Below, piece by piece: positions 7,680 through 16,935 of a stretch of 36,262 nucleotides of DNA. How positions within the stretch are numbered: the stretch's first letter is position 1; the number at the start of each line of letters is the position of its first letter. Source of the stretch: Candidatus Iainarchaeum sp. (GTDB taxonomy: Archaea; Iainarchaeota; Iainarchaeia; Iainarchaeales; JAFCCW01); the NCBI GenBank assembly GCA_017609985.1, contig JAFCCW010000017.1, forward strand, positions 1 to 36,262, given 5' to 3'. The notes under the pieces are model-generated. The model was not told the origin of the DNA, did not search any database, and was given only the letters and a program-made list of their open reading frames with translations. The translations under genes were made by a program, and so were the position numbers.

Positions 7680-8843
7680 ATGTTGGACGAAGGAAAAGAA
7701 AACGCTTGCCCGCATTGCGAGTCTGGAAGCTTTGTGAAAAAAGGCAAGAAATACTCCTGCATTAAAGGCGTTTGGGTCCAGCGCTACAAATGCAATGAAT
7801 GTGGTCGCAAGTTTTCCAGGCGCTTAAAAAGGATTGAAAAGCCAGAGCCTTTTGTTTACCAGAGCAAGCCTGTGCCTTCGCAAGACTGGCCTGCTTATAC
7901 GGAAGCCCAAAAAAGCGAAAAACTGCTTTTAATGTCAACGCTCCGTGAAATGCTAGACTATTTGGAAATAAAAGAGCATGCAAGAGTTGGCAGACCATCT
8001 GTTGACTTCAAGGACATGGCATTTTCAATCATACTCAAAACATATACTGGCTTGTCTAGCAGGCGACTTGCTTCCGACCTTGAGATTGCAAAGCAACAAG
8101 GATTCATCAACAAAGTTTACGATTTCACAGTCTTAATGGATTACATGCGTGATTCAAGAATGCAACGCATTTTTGAAGAGCTTTACAAACTTGCAGCACT
8201 GAGTGTCAAGCCTATTGAGTCAGATTTTGCAGTTGATTCCTCGGGATTTTCCACAAGCCAGTTTGGTAGGTGGTTTGACCATAAGTGGGGCAAGGAAGTT
8301 GAGAGAAGGGAATGGGTTAAGGCACATATAATGGTTGGCACAATAACAAATGCTATTACCTCAATCGAAATCACAGAAGGGACAGCGGCAGATTCGCCTC
8401 GCTACGAAAAGCTTGTGAAAGACACAGCAAAAGGCTTCAATGTGAAAGAAGTCAGCGCAGACAAGGCATATCTTTCAAGAAAAAACCTTGAAGTCACAGT
8501 CAACCTCAACGCTGTTCCACTTATTCCTTTCAAGGAAAACTCAGTAGGCAGGGCTCGAGGCAGCGCTGTCTGGAAAAAGATGTACAACTATTTCCAAAAC
8601 CACAAGCAGGAGTTCATGGAACGCTACCACAAGCGCTCCAATGTTGAAAGCACGTTCAACATGATGAAACAGAAGTTTGGTTCCACTCTCAAAACCAAAA
8701 CATTTCAGGGGCAAAAGAACGAGCTGCTGGCAATGGCTGTCTGCCACAACATCTGTGTAATAATCCAAGAATACCACGAAAACAACATAGAAAGGGGTTT
8801 ACCTACAGAAGCCCTAGAAAATGGCAGAAGAATGATTTTTTAG
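7680..8843 (+). CDS. IS4-family DDE transposase with N-terminal zinc ribbon
   Basis: A 387-residue transposase starting at ATG 7680 (MLDEGKENACPHCESGS). The longer upstream reading would run through the promoter and octamer array and is rejected. An N-terminal zinc ribbon has C10, C13, C38 and C41. The RNase H-like catalytic core has D186 (FAVDSSGF), D261 (SADKAYLS) and E323 in YHKRSNVESTFNMMKQKFG, an exact Y-(2)-R-(3)-E-(6)-K signature of the IS4 group. It cuts and joins transposon ends through two-metal-ion catalysis. The frame is intact, so the element may still be active. The transposase stop TAG lies where the downstream methyltransferase-like frame resumes. Confidence 0.93.
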   Translation: MLDEGKENACPHCESGSFVKKGKKYSCIKGVWVQRYKCNECGRKFSRRLKRIEKPEPFVYQSKPVPSQDWPAYTEAQKSEKLLLMSTLREMLDYLEIKEHARVGRPSVDFKDMAFSIILKTYTGLSSRRLASDLEIAKQQGFINKVYDFTVLMDYMRDSRMQRIFEELYKLAALSVKPIESDFAVDSSGFSTSQFGRWFDHKWGKEVERREWVKAHIMVGTITNAITSIEITEGTAADSPRYEKLVKDTAKGFNVKEVSADKAYLSRKNLEVTVNLNAVPLIPFKENSVGRARGSAVWKKMYNYFQNHKQEFMERYHKRSNVESTFNMMKQKFGSTLKTKTFQGQKNELLAMAVCHNICVIIQEYHENNIERGLPTEALENGRRMIF

Positions 8844-8851
8844 GTGGTTTA

Positions 8852-9217
8852 ATGGGTTTTGAAGACAATTCCATTGCATATATTTCTTCCCATATGGCGG
8901 TTGGGCATTATTCTGGACTTGGCAGTTTAAGTTATGATCAGATTTACACTGACAAGATTCTTCAAACTGCTTTTCAAAAAATGAAATCCGACGGAAGAAT
9001 CAGGATAACTGTTGGTGGAAGCAAGACCGCAGGGTTAATTCTGGGCGCAATGAGAAAAGCAGGCTTTGAAGAAAGAAAAACAGATATTCTTCAAAGACCT
9101 GAAGAGAAAAAAACCTATTGGGCCAGGCGCTATGCCCAAGATCATACTAAAAGTGGTCGAGAAGAAGAGATAATTGCAATAACCGCGAAGAAAAAATCTC
9201 CAATCATTACTGCTTAG
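8852..9217 (+). pseudogene. C-terminal remnant of a methyltransferase-like gene
   Basis: 121 codons from ATG 8852. The frame is open further upstream and reads NDFLGGLMGFEDNSIAYISS across 8831-8890, a common methyltransferase pattern (acidic strand, then F-x-DNS-x-x-x-ISS). It continues with HMAVGHYSGLGS, a helix YTDKILQTAFQKMKSDGRI, strand RITVGG, and a C-terminal part with TYWARRYAQDH. These look like strands 4-7 of a class I SAM-methyltransferase. No SAM-binding strand 1 is present; the matching first 53 residues are at 5029-5190 on the same strand. I infer a single gene broken by the insertion. A functional stand-alone protein is unlikely but not excluded. Confidence 0.6.
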
Positions 9218-9253
9218 CAAAGATAATTGTTTTTTCTTAAAATAAAAAAAATG

Positions 9254-9672
9254 AGCAGTGGAGAGTAAGCCGCCTTCTGTTCGCCTGCTGTATCAGGCGG
9301 CACTATGTGCCATTTCCGCTAACGCTTCAATGGCACTGGCTCGCCCTTGCGGGTTCGCCTTCTGCCGTCTTTCACACCAAGTTGCTGGCATTCGACTGAG
9401 CGTCTCAAAGACTTGCACCCTGCGAGCACGATGCCTTACAGCATGCGCCCTAACCCCGGCCGTTTCATTCCCCTGCCGGACTGATCCGGCAGTGATCATT
9501 CCCCGTAAACGGAGAAGTGGATATCGTTTCTGCTCCAGGGGGACCCCCTCTCGAGGGCTAGCTTTTTAGGCACTTTTTTGAATGGGAGGGCGGACTTTCC
9601 TCACTGAAATTTTTCATTGCGAAAAACATGGCGCTTGAAGCCATTGTTCAGCGTGAGCCAGCCTTCCACTAC
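9254..9672 (-). ncRNA. rnpB: RNase P RNA
   Basis: The catalytic RNA of RNase P, which removes 5' leaders from tRNA precursors. On the minus strand the conserved CR-I element GAGGAAAGTCCG lies at 9602-9591, and the conserved CR-V element AACAGAAGGCGGCTTA lies near the 3' end at about 9284-9269. The ends close as helix P1: AGTGGA near 9670-9665 pairs with TCCACT at 9262-9257. The region is far richer in GC than its surroundings, as expected for a structured RNA. ORFs called through it on either strand are incidental. Ends are estimated to within a few bases. Confidence 0.93.
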
Positions 9673-9697
9673 CCAATAATATTATGTATAACTTGTG

Positions 9698-9705
9698 TTT
9701 TTAAG
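9698..9705 (-). promoter_or_regulatory. TATA-like box for RNase P RNA
   Basis: CTTAAAAA on the minus strand lies 26-33 nt upstream of the estimated 5' end of RNase P RNA, the normal archaeal TATA distance. Confidence 0.4.
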
Positions 9706-9790
9706 GCTTTTCCTTAAACTTTTTTCCAATTTTCTTGCTATTTTCTCAGTACCCTGAATCACACCAGCAATATTTAAATCACTCATAATA

Positions 9791-9798
9791 TTTAAATA
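9791..9798 (+). promoter_or_regulatory. TATA box for membrane protein gene
   Basis: TTTAAATA lies 22-29 nt upstream of ATG 9820, so transcription would start at or next to the start codon. A leaderless transcript is likely. Confidence 0.5.
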
Positions 9799-9819
9799 AT
9801 CCAAAGCTATTCTATTAAC

Positions 9820-10200
9820 ATGGCTTCAAAGACTAACTGGATTATTGCCATATTCACAATTGTCCTACTCATGGCATTCTTTGTTTATTATGGAGCATAC
9901 GAGAACATCTTTCCAATAATGCTTTTGGGAATCTGTCTGGTTGGAATTGTTTCCAAAAAAAACTGGGGCTTGTTCTTTGGACTAGCAGTTCTCATATTCC
10001 TAATGATTGGCACAGGAGTAGAACTTTCTCTAATATTTAATCCAGAGGGAATAGAAAATGTTTACAGCCCAGTGGAACATGGACTAATCTCCCTGGCAGT
10101 CGACCCATCCTTTGAAAACATTGGATTGCTTTCAGCATTCGCAGCAGTTGCAGGGCTTGGCTCAATCGCTCTGATTAGAAGCAGGAAAGTGTTTCCGTAA
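9820..10200 (+). CDS. four-helix hypothetical membrane protein
   Basis: 126 residues with hydrophobic helices at about 8-24, 29-45, 49-73 and 98-119, and a short soluble loop (FNPEGIENVYSPVEHGLISL) between helices 3 and 4. No family is recognised. It stands alone between RNase P RNA and the 3' end of the rRNA operon, with a good TATA box at leaderless distance. The basic end RSRKVFP suggests a cytoplasmic C-terminus. Confidence 0.65.
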   Translation: MASKTNWIIAIFTIVLLMAFFVYYGAYENIFPIMLLGICLVGIVSKKNWGLFFGLAVLIFLMIGTGVELSLIFNPEGIENVYSPVEHGLISLAVDPSFENIGLLSAFAAVAGLGSIALIRSRKVFP

Positions 10201-10228
10201 ATTGCAGACAGAAGTCTAATTTTTAAAA

Positions 10229-10250
10229 AAATTTCAAAAAAAAGAAATTT
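10229..10250 (+). terminator. AT-rich hairpin after membrane protein gene
   Basis: AAATTTC (10229-10235) pairs with GAAATTT (10244-10250) around an A-rich loop, about 30 nt after the stop. It is a weak stem but lies between two convergent transcription units. Confidence 0.3.
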
Positions 10251-10293
10251 CAGCACAGTAACTTTTAATACAAATATCAAAGGCACTATGCCT

Positions 10294-10322
10294 CTGGCAT
10301 AGGTAATGGAACCCAATTATGG
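10294..10322 (-). other. 3' strand of the pre-23S processing stem
   Basis: CCAATTATGG (10313-10322) pairs with CCATAATTGG (13408-13417), TGGAAC (10307-10312) pairs with GTTCCA (13421-13426), and CTGGCATAGG (10294-10303) pairs with CCTATGCCAG (13427-13436). The two 3-nt bulges, TAA (10304-10306) and TTG (13418-13420), lie on opposite strands. This is a BHB-like site for the tRNA splicing endonuclease that excises pre-23S. The central helix is 6 bp instead of the usual 4. Confidence 0.75.
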
Positions 10323-10359
10323 CAAATTCTATTGAAGAGATTCACAAGTATTGTGAAAG

Positions 10360-13345
10360 AGTTACCCTCGAGCTCTTAGTACTGGTGAGCTGAATGTCTC
10401 GCCGAAGCTCGACACTTACACTTCCAGCCTATCAACCCGGTCTTTTACCGGAGCTCTTGTCCCTAGCCCCTTCACCCGTAGGCTCAGGAGATTCAGGAAT
10501 GGTTGTCTCTGTTCAGGGGCTGCTTCGAGCTTAGATGCTTTCAGCTCTTATCAGTTACAGCGTAGCTACCCAGCGATGCCTTGCAAGACAACTGGTAAAC
10601 CAGAGGCTGCGAAATACCGTTCCTCTCGTACTCAGTATTGCTTCCCTTTAGACAACCAACACTTCTAACAGATAGTATCCAAACTGGCTCGCACCGTTCT
10701 CAACCCAACTAACGTACGGCTTTAATGAGTTAACACCTCCACCCTTGGCCGCTTATGCACGGCCAGGATGCCATGAGACGACGGCGATGTCGCAAACCGC
10801 GGGGTCGATGTGGACTCTCACCCGCGACCACTCAATTACCCCCAGGGTAAGTTCACTGTAAGACCAGGGTTCCATTAAAGAACACACTGACGTTCGCTAG
10901 ACCGAACTTTCGTTCCCGCGTTTCTTGCTATGCGAAACCCGGTTAAGCCTGCTTTTGCTCTTGCACTCTACGGAGAATTTCTGACTCTCCTGAGCAGACC
11001 TTTGGGCGCCCCTGATATTTTTTCAGGGGCGTACCACCCCAGTCCAACCACCCGTCAAACGTTGTCCCTTTGCAGGTTAGAAGTATAGTTTTTAAAGGAT
11101 GGTGTCCCATTGACGGCTCAACGTTCCCTAGCGAAAACGCTTCGAAGCCTACCATCTACGCTTCACTCCAAAAACCATACCACAGCGTCAGATTGTGGTA
11201 AACCTCCGTGGGGTCTTCTCTTCCCGTTAGAAGTCCGCGGCATTTTCACCGCGCAGTGAGTTCATCAGGCCTTAGTTAGGGACAGCAGGAATCTCGTTGC
11301 TTCATTGGTGCAAGCCGGCATTAAACCGGCAAGGTATTACGCTACCGTGAGAGCCTCAGAGTTAGGCCCGCTCTTCACCAGCGCTTAGGTCCCTTGAACA
11401 GGACGTTCACGTACTGGCAGTGAGCAGAAGTCAGCGGCTATACACACCATTACTGGCTAGCAGCCACCTGTGTTTTTAATAAACAGTCGGACTCCTTTTG
11501 TCAATGTCACCTGCGCATCTGTTGAAACGCAGGCACCCCTTATACCGAAGGTACGGGGCTAATTTGCCGAATTCCCTTAACCAAGTTATCCTGATACGCC
11601 TTGGCCTTTTCAGCCAGGGGCACCTTTCTCGGTTCTCGGTACGGTCATGCACAATTCTTTCTGCGTCCTGTTTCAGGGGCACCAGGCCTCAGCCAAAATT
11701 ACTATTCCAAGGTTTGCCCTCCTTCTCGCTATTACAGCTCTCCAGAGGCCTATCCTTGTTAAGCACCCGGTTAGAGTGCGTGGCCTAGCCCGATGCGTTA
11801 GAACGCAGACTATCGTTGCCGAAAACGTATGTGCAAGGTACAGGAATATGAACCTGTTTCCCTTTCCCACTTATCCAGTTAGGACAGTGGTTAGGACCGA
11901 CTAACCCTTAGCTTATAATAAGCGCTAAGGAACCCTAGCCCTTTCGGCGGAAGAGATTCTCACTCTTCTATCGTTATTACTAGCGCGAGGATCCATTTTT
12001 CTGGAAGATCCATCCCTGCTTTCGCAGGGACTTCTACTCCACCAGAATACCTCCCTATCGGTCTCCCTCTACTGAAGGAGCCCCTGGGTATCGGCAGCCG
12101 GTTTAGCCCAGATTATTTTCAAGGCCCTTGACCTTGGCGGGTGAGCTATTACGCACTCTTTAAGGGATGGCTGCTTCTAAGCCAACCTTCCCGCTGTCTT
12201 AGGACAAGGACACTTTTCGGTTTAACACTTAACCGGCATTTATGGGCCTTAACCCAGGTCTGGGTTGTTCCCCTCTCGGACGACAGGCTTACCCCGCCGC
12301 CCCTACTCTGGATTTCAACGAAAGCTACAGATTCGGAGTTTGACAAGAAAGCTCAAGCTCTCGCCCAAGTACTTCCTAATCAGTATCTCTACACCGTAGC
12401 TATTCTCCATCCAGGCTAGCCTTAGGGCTAACTCGGGAGGAGCCCGCTATCACCTGGTGCGAGTCGCATATCACGCCTAGACCCAAGTCACCCGAGCAGA
12501 TAGACTAACAACGGTTGCGGACCTCCATCCCCCGGAAGGGGGACTTCATCCTGCTCAGGCCTAGATCACCAGGTTTCGGGTTTGGTAGCGGTGACTTAAG
12601 CTTTGGTAACTTACACCCTGACCCTTGCGGACTGCGGTGTCTTGGCTTCCCTACGGCTTCTCCCTTAAAAGGATTAACCTTGCCACGGCTACAAACTCCC
12701 TCGCTCGTGTTTCGAGACGAATGACACAACGCTGATCCATTCCCTTCACGCACTCCGTTGCCGAAGCTTGTTTAGGGGAATATCAACTCTTTCACGCCAT
12801 ATCTCCCCGTAACCGCCTAGTTTCAAGCGCTTTTCATCTCCCGTTAGGGATGCTTTTCAACTTTCCTTCACAGTACTAGTACTCTATCGGTCTCAAGTAG
12901 TATTTAGGGTTGGAAGTTAATGCCTCCCATGTTCACGCGCAATATCCAATGCACGCTACTCTTGAACTCGGAAATCATCCATCCATGTTCCTCTTACACG
13001 GCTATCACGCTCTATGGCGTTCCTTTCCAGAAAACTTCAGATTGCACTTTTGGATGTTAACCGGCCACACCACATCTCCCGCTCCTTGCGGACGGGATTC
13101 AGTTTGCCCTGTTCTGCTTTCGGTCGCCCCTAATAACAGAATCTCATAGATTTCTTTTCCTGCGGTTACTAAGATGCTTCAATTCACCGCGTTGCCCTTC
13201 CTTACGGAATAATTCAGGAATCTCTGGTTCAAAGGCTGCATGCGCCTCGCCAGAGCTTATCGCAGCTTGCCGCGCCCTTCATCAGCTCTTGAGCCTAGTT
13301 ATCCACTAGACGGCGTAACGATATCTCTTTCACGAGTGACAGTCA
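10360..13345 (-). rRNA. rrl: 23S ribosomal RNA
   Basis: Large-subunit rRNA on the minus strand. The 5' region reads as the expected start of domain I, with CGTTACGCCGTCTAGTGGAT near 13325, and conserved late-domain segments (sarcin-ricin loop area, peptidyl-transferase region) lie toward 10400-10700. Length is about 2.98 kb, so there is no large intron. Just outside the mature ends, GTGAAAGAG (10353-10361) pairs with CTCTTTCAC (13325-13333) and GAAGAGATT (10334-10342) with AATCTCTTC (13391-13399), extending the processing stem. End positions are approximate to about 15 nt. All ORFs within are incidental. Confidence 0.95.
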
Positions 13346-13795
13346 AAACAATAATTGAAATGACTGCAGTCACAAATATGTGACATATAGAATCTCTTCA
13401 GAACTCACCATAATTGGTTGGTTCCACCTATGCCAGCGCGATTCCGTACGGGCGCTTCAGTTCCCCCTGCGAGGGGGATTTGCTCGCTAGCGCTCGCATT
13501 TCCTCGTGCCGCTTCATAAACCTGCAAACACAGACTCAAATGCCTGAAAGGATTTGATTCTGATAAGCCTATGTTCCAATTGGAACTTCAGCCTTGCAGA
13601 CCTCTGCAAAACCATTCCAAAACAACTTGGAATGGCGTCTTATCTTAACAAACTGATAAGCGTAATTTTCTGAATTTTTTTCAATCCAATCCCATCGCAG
13701 ATGGAGTGTTTTTTACTATCTCACCTATTGCGAGGCAACAGCCGAGCCAGTCCCATTGTAAATGGGATGTTTCGCTGCCCTTTATCAAAGGGCAA
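13346..13795 (-). other. tRNA-Ala to 23S internal spacer
   Basis: About 450 nt without a gene. It holds the 5' strand of the pre-23S stem (13391-13436) and several simple hairpins. The clearest is TGCCCTTT (13776-13783) with AAAGGGCA (13787-13794), directly beyond the 3' end of tRNA-Ala. Another is TCCCATT (13751-13757) with AATGGGA (13761-13767). They probably help release tRNA-Ala and pre-23S. No 5S rRNA is seen here. Confidence 0.7.
13408..13437 (-). other. 5' strand of the pre-23S processing stem
   Basis: Partner of 10294-10322. It contains the bulge TTG at 13418-13420 between the two helices. See that entry for pairing. Confidence 0.75.
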
Positions 13796-13869
13796 TGGAC
13801 TCGGAGGGATTCGAACCCTCGGCCTCTCCCGTGCAAGGGGAGCGCTCTACCAAGCTGAGCTACAAGCCC
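13796..13869 (-). tRNA. tRNA-Ala (anticodon UGC)
   Basis: A 74-nt tRNA in the 16S-23S spacer. The acceptor stem GGGCTTG pairs with CGAGTCC and includes the G3-U70 wobble pair, the identity element for AlaRS. The anticodon loop is CTTGCAC between CTCCC and GGGAG. The T-loop GGTTCGAATCC is canonical and the discriminator is A. CCA is not encoded. No intron. Confidence 0.97.
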
Positions 13870-13947
13870 ACAAGTGGGCATCACCAGCCTGGGCTTGCAC
13901 CACCTTGCTAAAGCCAAATTTTCAGCTTTTTTTTAAATATAAAACCA

Positions 13948-13977
13948 TGAATTAATTGAGGTCCGGAAGCAAGAAAC
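13948..13977 (-). other. 3' strand of the pre-16S BHB processing stem
   Basis: TCCGGAAGCAAGAAAC (13962-13977) pairs with 15633-15648, GAGG (13958-13961) pairs with CCTC (15652-15655), and TGAATTA (13948-13954) pairs with TAATTCA (15656-15662). The unpaired ATT at 13955-13957 and ATT at 15649-15651 give two 3-nt bulges on opposite strands flanking a 4-bp helix. This is the canonical substrate of the archaeal splicing endonuclease. Confidence 0.85.
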
Positions 13978-14040
13978 AGCCCCCTCCGTTGGAGAGGGCC
14001 AGCTAAAATCCATCCCATCAGGGACTTGTTTAGCTTTGAA

Positions 14041-15527
14041 AGGAGGTGATCCGTCCGCAGGTTCCCCTACGGACACCTTGTTACAACTTAGCCCGCCTCG
14101 CAAAACCCAGAATTGACCCCCTCTAAGAGAGGGGCTCATCCAGACTCTACTCAGCTGGCTTGATGGGCGGTGTGTGCAAGGCGCAGGGACTTATTCACCG
14201 CGCAATAATGATACGCGATTACTGGGGATTCCAGGCATTCACGAGGGTGAGTTGCAACCCTCGATCCGAACCAAGATTGAGTTTAGGGGATTACCTATCC
14301 CTTTCGGGGTCGGAGCCCATTGTCTCAACCATTGTAGGCCGCGTGTTGCCCAGGAAATTCGGGCCATACAGATCTACCGTCGACCGCTCCTTCCTCAATC
14401 TTACGATTGCAGTCTCTTTAGAGTGCTCCATCCAAAAAGATGAATAGCAACTAAAGACGCGGGTCTCGCCCGTTGCCTGAGTTAACAGGACGCTTCATAG
14501 TACGAGCTGACGATGACCATACAACACCTCTCAGCGCGTCAGGAAAGCCCTTCAGACTGTCCATCATCCTGCTGTCGTCCCTGGTAAGCTGTCTGGGGTT
14601 GTATCCAATTGAACCGCAGCCTCCACCCCTTGTAGTGCGCCCCCGCCAATTCCATTAAGTTTCAGCCTTGCGACCATACTTCCCAGGCAGTGGACTTAAC
14701 GCCTTCGCTACGGCACCCCATGCCCCCTTAGGGCACAGGACACCTAGTCCACAGCGTTTACGGCTGGGACTAACCGGGTATCTAATCCGGGTCGCTCCCC
14801 CAGCTTTCGTCTCTCACCGTCAGGCCCGTTCTGGTAAGGCGCCTTCGCTACTGGTGGTCTTTCAAGGATTATAGCATTTCACCGCTACCCCTGAAATTCC
14901 CCTTACCTCTCCCGGCCTCGAGCCCTGCAGTTTCTTTGGCAATTCAGTCAGTTAAGCTGGCTGATTTCACCAAAGACTTACAAAACCGGCTACAGACGTT
15001 TTAGGCCCAATATAAATGGGCACCACTTACGGGTTACGTGTTACCGCGGCGGCTGGCACGTATATTGCCCCCCATTTATTCGCCAAACTTTTTAGAGTTG
15101 GCAAAAGCCATCAGTGATGGCACTTGAAATCCCCTTATCACGCTTGCGCGCATTGTAAAGGTTTCGCGACTGCTGCACCCCTTAGGGCTAGGGACATTGT
15201 CTCAGTTCCCTTCTCCGGGCTACCCCTTCCAGGGCCCGTACGGATCTTCGGCTTGGTGGGCAGTTACCCCGCCAACAACCTAATCCGCCGCAGAGCCATC
15301 TTCTGGTGGACTTCAAGTATGAATGAAGTCCTTTTGGAAATAACACCTTCCAGTAGAAATTTCCTATGGAGCATTATGCCCAGTTTCCCGGGTTTAACTC
15401 CTCCAAAAGGCAGGTTCTCCACGTGTTACTGAGCCGTTCGCCAAAAGCACTCATAACTGTGCCTTTAAGACTTGCATGTCTAAATCGGATTTCAATAGCA
15501 GTACCCGCCAGCAGGATCAGCTGGAAT
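14041..15527 (-). rRNA. rrs: 16S ribosomal RNA
   Basis: Small-subunit rRNA, about 1,487 nt, minus strand. The 5' end reads ATTCCAGCTGATCCTGCTGG, a variant of the archaeal ATTCCGGTTGATCCTGC start. The 3' end is GGATCACCTCCT with its anti-Shine-Dalgarno sequence. Genes in this window with upstream GGTGA (for example the FEN-1 and eL41-like genes) match this anti-SD. The 5'-end G-to-A change is within the universal primer region and may reduce PCR recovery. No intron is apparent from the length. Confidence 0.97.
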
Positions 15528-15632
15528 TAGCTAATTTTTCTTAACAAGCGAGATGAATCGCTGTTAAGCTGCTAGCTTACAAGACTATTTATTGTGGAAT
15601 TGATTTATTCAAGACAATTGCCTTGAATTCAG

Positions 15633-15662
15633 GTTTCTTGCTTCCGGAATTCCTCTAATTCA
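15633..15662 (-). other. 5' strand of the pre-16S BHB processing stem
   Basis: Partner of 13948-13977, with bulge ATT at 15649-15651 and the 4-bp central helix CCTC at 15652-15655. Confidence 0.85.
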
Positions 15663-15890
15663 CGGTTTCCTAAATCATACCCAAAAAAACTTGGGTACTC
15701 ATCTCTAAGCACAAAACAATTGCGCAGAACCCACTCTCTCATCAAAGACAGAATGACTCCCCGACCTAAACAGTCTACCAGAAAAAGCGGACCGCGACAG
15801 CGAAAACCGGCACGACCATCAATAACAAAATGTCGAATATTCATCTCTGGTTAGATGAACCTATTTGTATTACATATAGGCGCGCCCAGT

Positions 15891-15906
15891 CTTTAAAAAG
15901 CTTTCG
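15891..15906 (-). promoter_or_regulatory. putative rRNA operon promoter (BRE and TATA)
   Basis: On the minus strand, CGAAAG (15906-15901) followed by CTTTTTAAAG (15900-15891) resembles a BRE plus TATA box. Initiation would fall near 15868, about 340 nt upstream of mature 16S, leaving room for the leader and processing stem. CCTATATGTAA just downstream is an alternative TATA. Confidence 0.5.
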
Positions 15907-16063
15907 TTGATCTTGAATATTGGCTTAGGGATTCTGCATTTAAAGGAGAATTACCTAAGGAGAGAATTGCCAGAAACACTGGGCAAAAAATAATAAAAGA
16001 GTCTTGACAAAGATATGTGGAAGAACAACAATAAAATAACTCTAGAAAAAGATTTGATTAATT

Positions 16064-16924
16064 ATGTTAATTGAACTAATCAAACTCGCGCGCCCTGTTG
16101 AATGGAGCAAGTCTTTGTTCAATATGCTGATTGCTGCAGCAATTGCTTATTATTATCTTGGCGCTTTAATTGACTTGCCTGTTTTTGTTCTTGGATTTTT
16201 TTCTGTTTCTCTTCTCTGGGGCGGACTCTATGCTCTCAATGACTACACTGACAGAGAAGCAGATGCAAAGCACGCAGTCAAAAGTAAAAGACCGATTCCC
16301 TCAGGAAAAGTTCCCGCAAGACTTGCTCTTGTTTTCTCGCTGTTGTTAATGGTTTGTTCTTTTGCTATTGCTTTACAGCTTTCTTTCCTGCTTGTTGTCT
16401 GCCTTACAGCAATGCTTGCCAACCAGTTCTTGTACACACTCAAACCTTTCCAGTTCAAGAAAAAACCTGTTCTTGACCTTGTGTCGGGAAGCATGATTAA
16501 TCCAGTTTTCCGTTTTTACTCTGGTTGGGTTTTGTTTATTCCAGCTTTCAATGCACCCGTGATTGCTCTCTTGTTTGTTGTCGGCCTTCAGCTTGGCGGC
16601 TATGGACTCTACAGACTTGCTTCAAAGAGCCACGATGAAGAAATGGACTACAGTAGCAGTGTAACAGTTTTTGGAGAGCGAAATATGCGAATTGCTTTTT
16701 ATGCAGCGATTGCAATCGGAGCACTTTCTTTTCTTGCGCTTTTGCTCACAAGAATTATTCCACTCCGTTTTCTTGCGCTCGCAATTCTTTCAATTCCATT
16801 CATTCCCGGTTACTGGAATTCCATGAAAGAGCCTGAAGCAATGGACATGAAAAAAGTTTATAAAAAAATTTATCTACACACAATTCTTTTCATTGCAGGA
16901 TTTATTGTGCTAACACTTATCTGA
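16064..16924 (+). CDS. UbiA-family prenyltransferase
   Basis: A 286-residue integral membrane enzyme with about eight or nine helices. The first Asp-rich motif is NDYTDREAD (59-67), followed by KSKRPIPSGK (73-82). The second is DEEMD (191-195), preceded by the usual polar loop SKSH. Both bind Mg-diphosphate of a polyprenyl donor in this family. The N-terminus LARPVEWSKSLFN is the usual start of the fold. The acceptor cannot be read from sequence: candidates are an isoprenoid lipid, a quinone precursor or a sugar-phosphate. It converges with a GT4 glycosyltransferase, but the two are not co-transcribed. Confidence 0.85.
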   Translation: MLIELIKLARPVEWSKSLFNMLIAAAIAYYYLGALIDLPVFVLGFFSVSLLWGGLYALNDYTDREADAKHAVKSKRPIPSGKVPARLALVFSLLLMVCSFAIALQLSFLLVVCLTAMLANQFLYTLKPFQFKKKPVLDLVSGSMINPVFRFYSGWVLFIPAFNAPVIALLFVVGLQLGGYGLYRLASKSHDEEMDYSSSVTVFGERNMRIAFYAAIAIGALSFLALLLTRIIPLRFLALAILSIPFIPGYWNSMKEPEAMDMKKVYKKIYLHTILFIAGFIVLTLI

Positions 16925-16935
16925 TTCATCTGATT

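Larger units (their letters stand above)
7351..8843 (+). mobile_element. IS4-type insertion sequence with divergent small regulator
   Basis: The element includes the hairpins at 7351-7436, a small minus-strand gene (7469-7597), an operator-like octamer array (7608-7671) and a DDE transposase (7680-8843). Boundaries are approximate: I found no terminal inverted repeats. The right end probably lies within about 20 nt of the transposase stop, because the methyltransferase-like frame resumes there. TAGGT occurs at 5188-5192 and 8841-8845, flanking the whole island, but five bases can match by chance. Confidence 0.55.
15528..16063. other. rRNA leader and promoter region
   Basis: This stretch has no supported gene. 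From 15528 to about 15870 it is the transcribed leader of the rRNA operon, with the 5' strand of the pre-16S stem (15633-15662) and a hairpin TACCCAA (15678-15684)/TTGGGTA (15691-15697). From about 15870 to 15910 lies the rRNA promoter. From 15910 to 16063 is AT-rich DNA in front of the plus-strand UbiA gene. Confidence 0.65.

Noticed and set aside
9258-9569. ORF of 103 codons on the plus strand and one on the minus strand
   Set aside because: Antisense to or within RNase P RNA, which has both diagnostic conserved elements.
9682-9786. 34-codon minus-strand frame (MSDLNIAGVIQGTEKIARKL...)
   Set aside because: Peptide is plausible, but the region should hold the RNase P RNA promoter. No ribosome-binding site; too short to support.
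13701-13955. Plus-strand ORF over the 16S-23S spacer
   Set aside because: It covers tRNA-Ala in antisense and the processing hairpins.
10943-15432. Numerous ORFs of 60-100 codons across 10943-15432 on both strands
   Set aside because: They lie inside 23S and 16S rRNA genes, whose conserved segments and ends are clear; the translations are Arg/Pro/Ser-rich and incidental.
15629-15844. 71-codon minus-strand ORF upstream of 16S
   Set aside because: It overlaps the 5' strand of the pre-16S BHB stem and lies in the rRNA leader. No homologous-looking motif.
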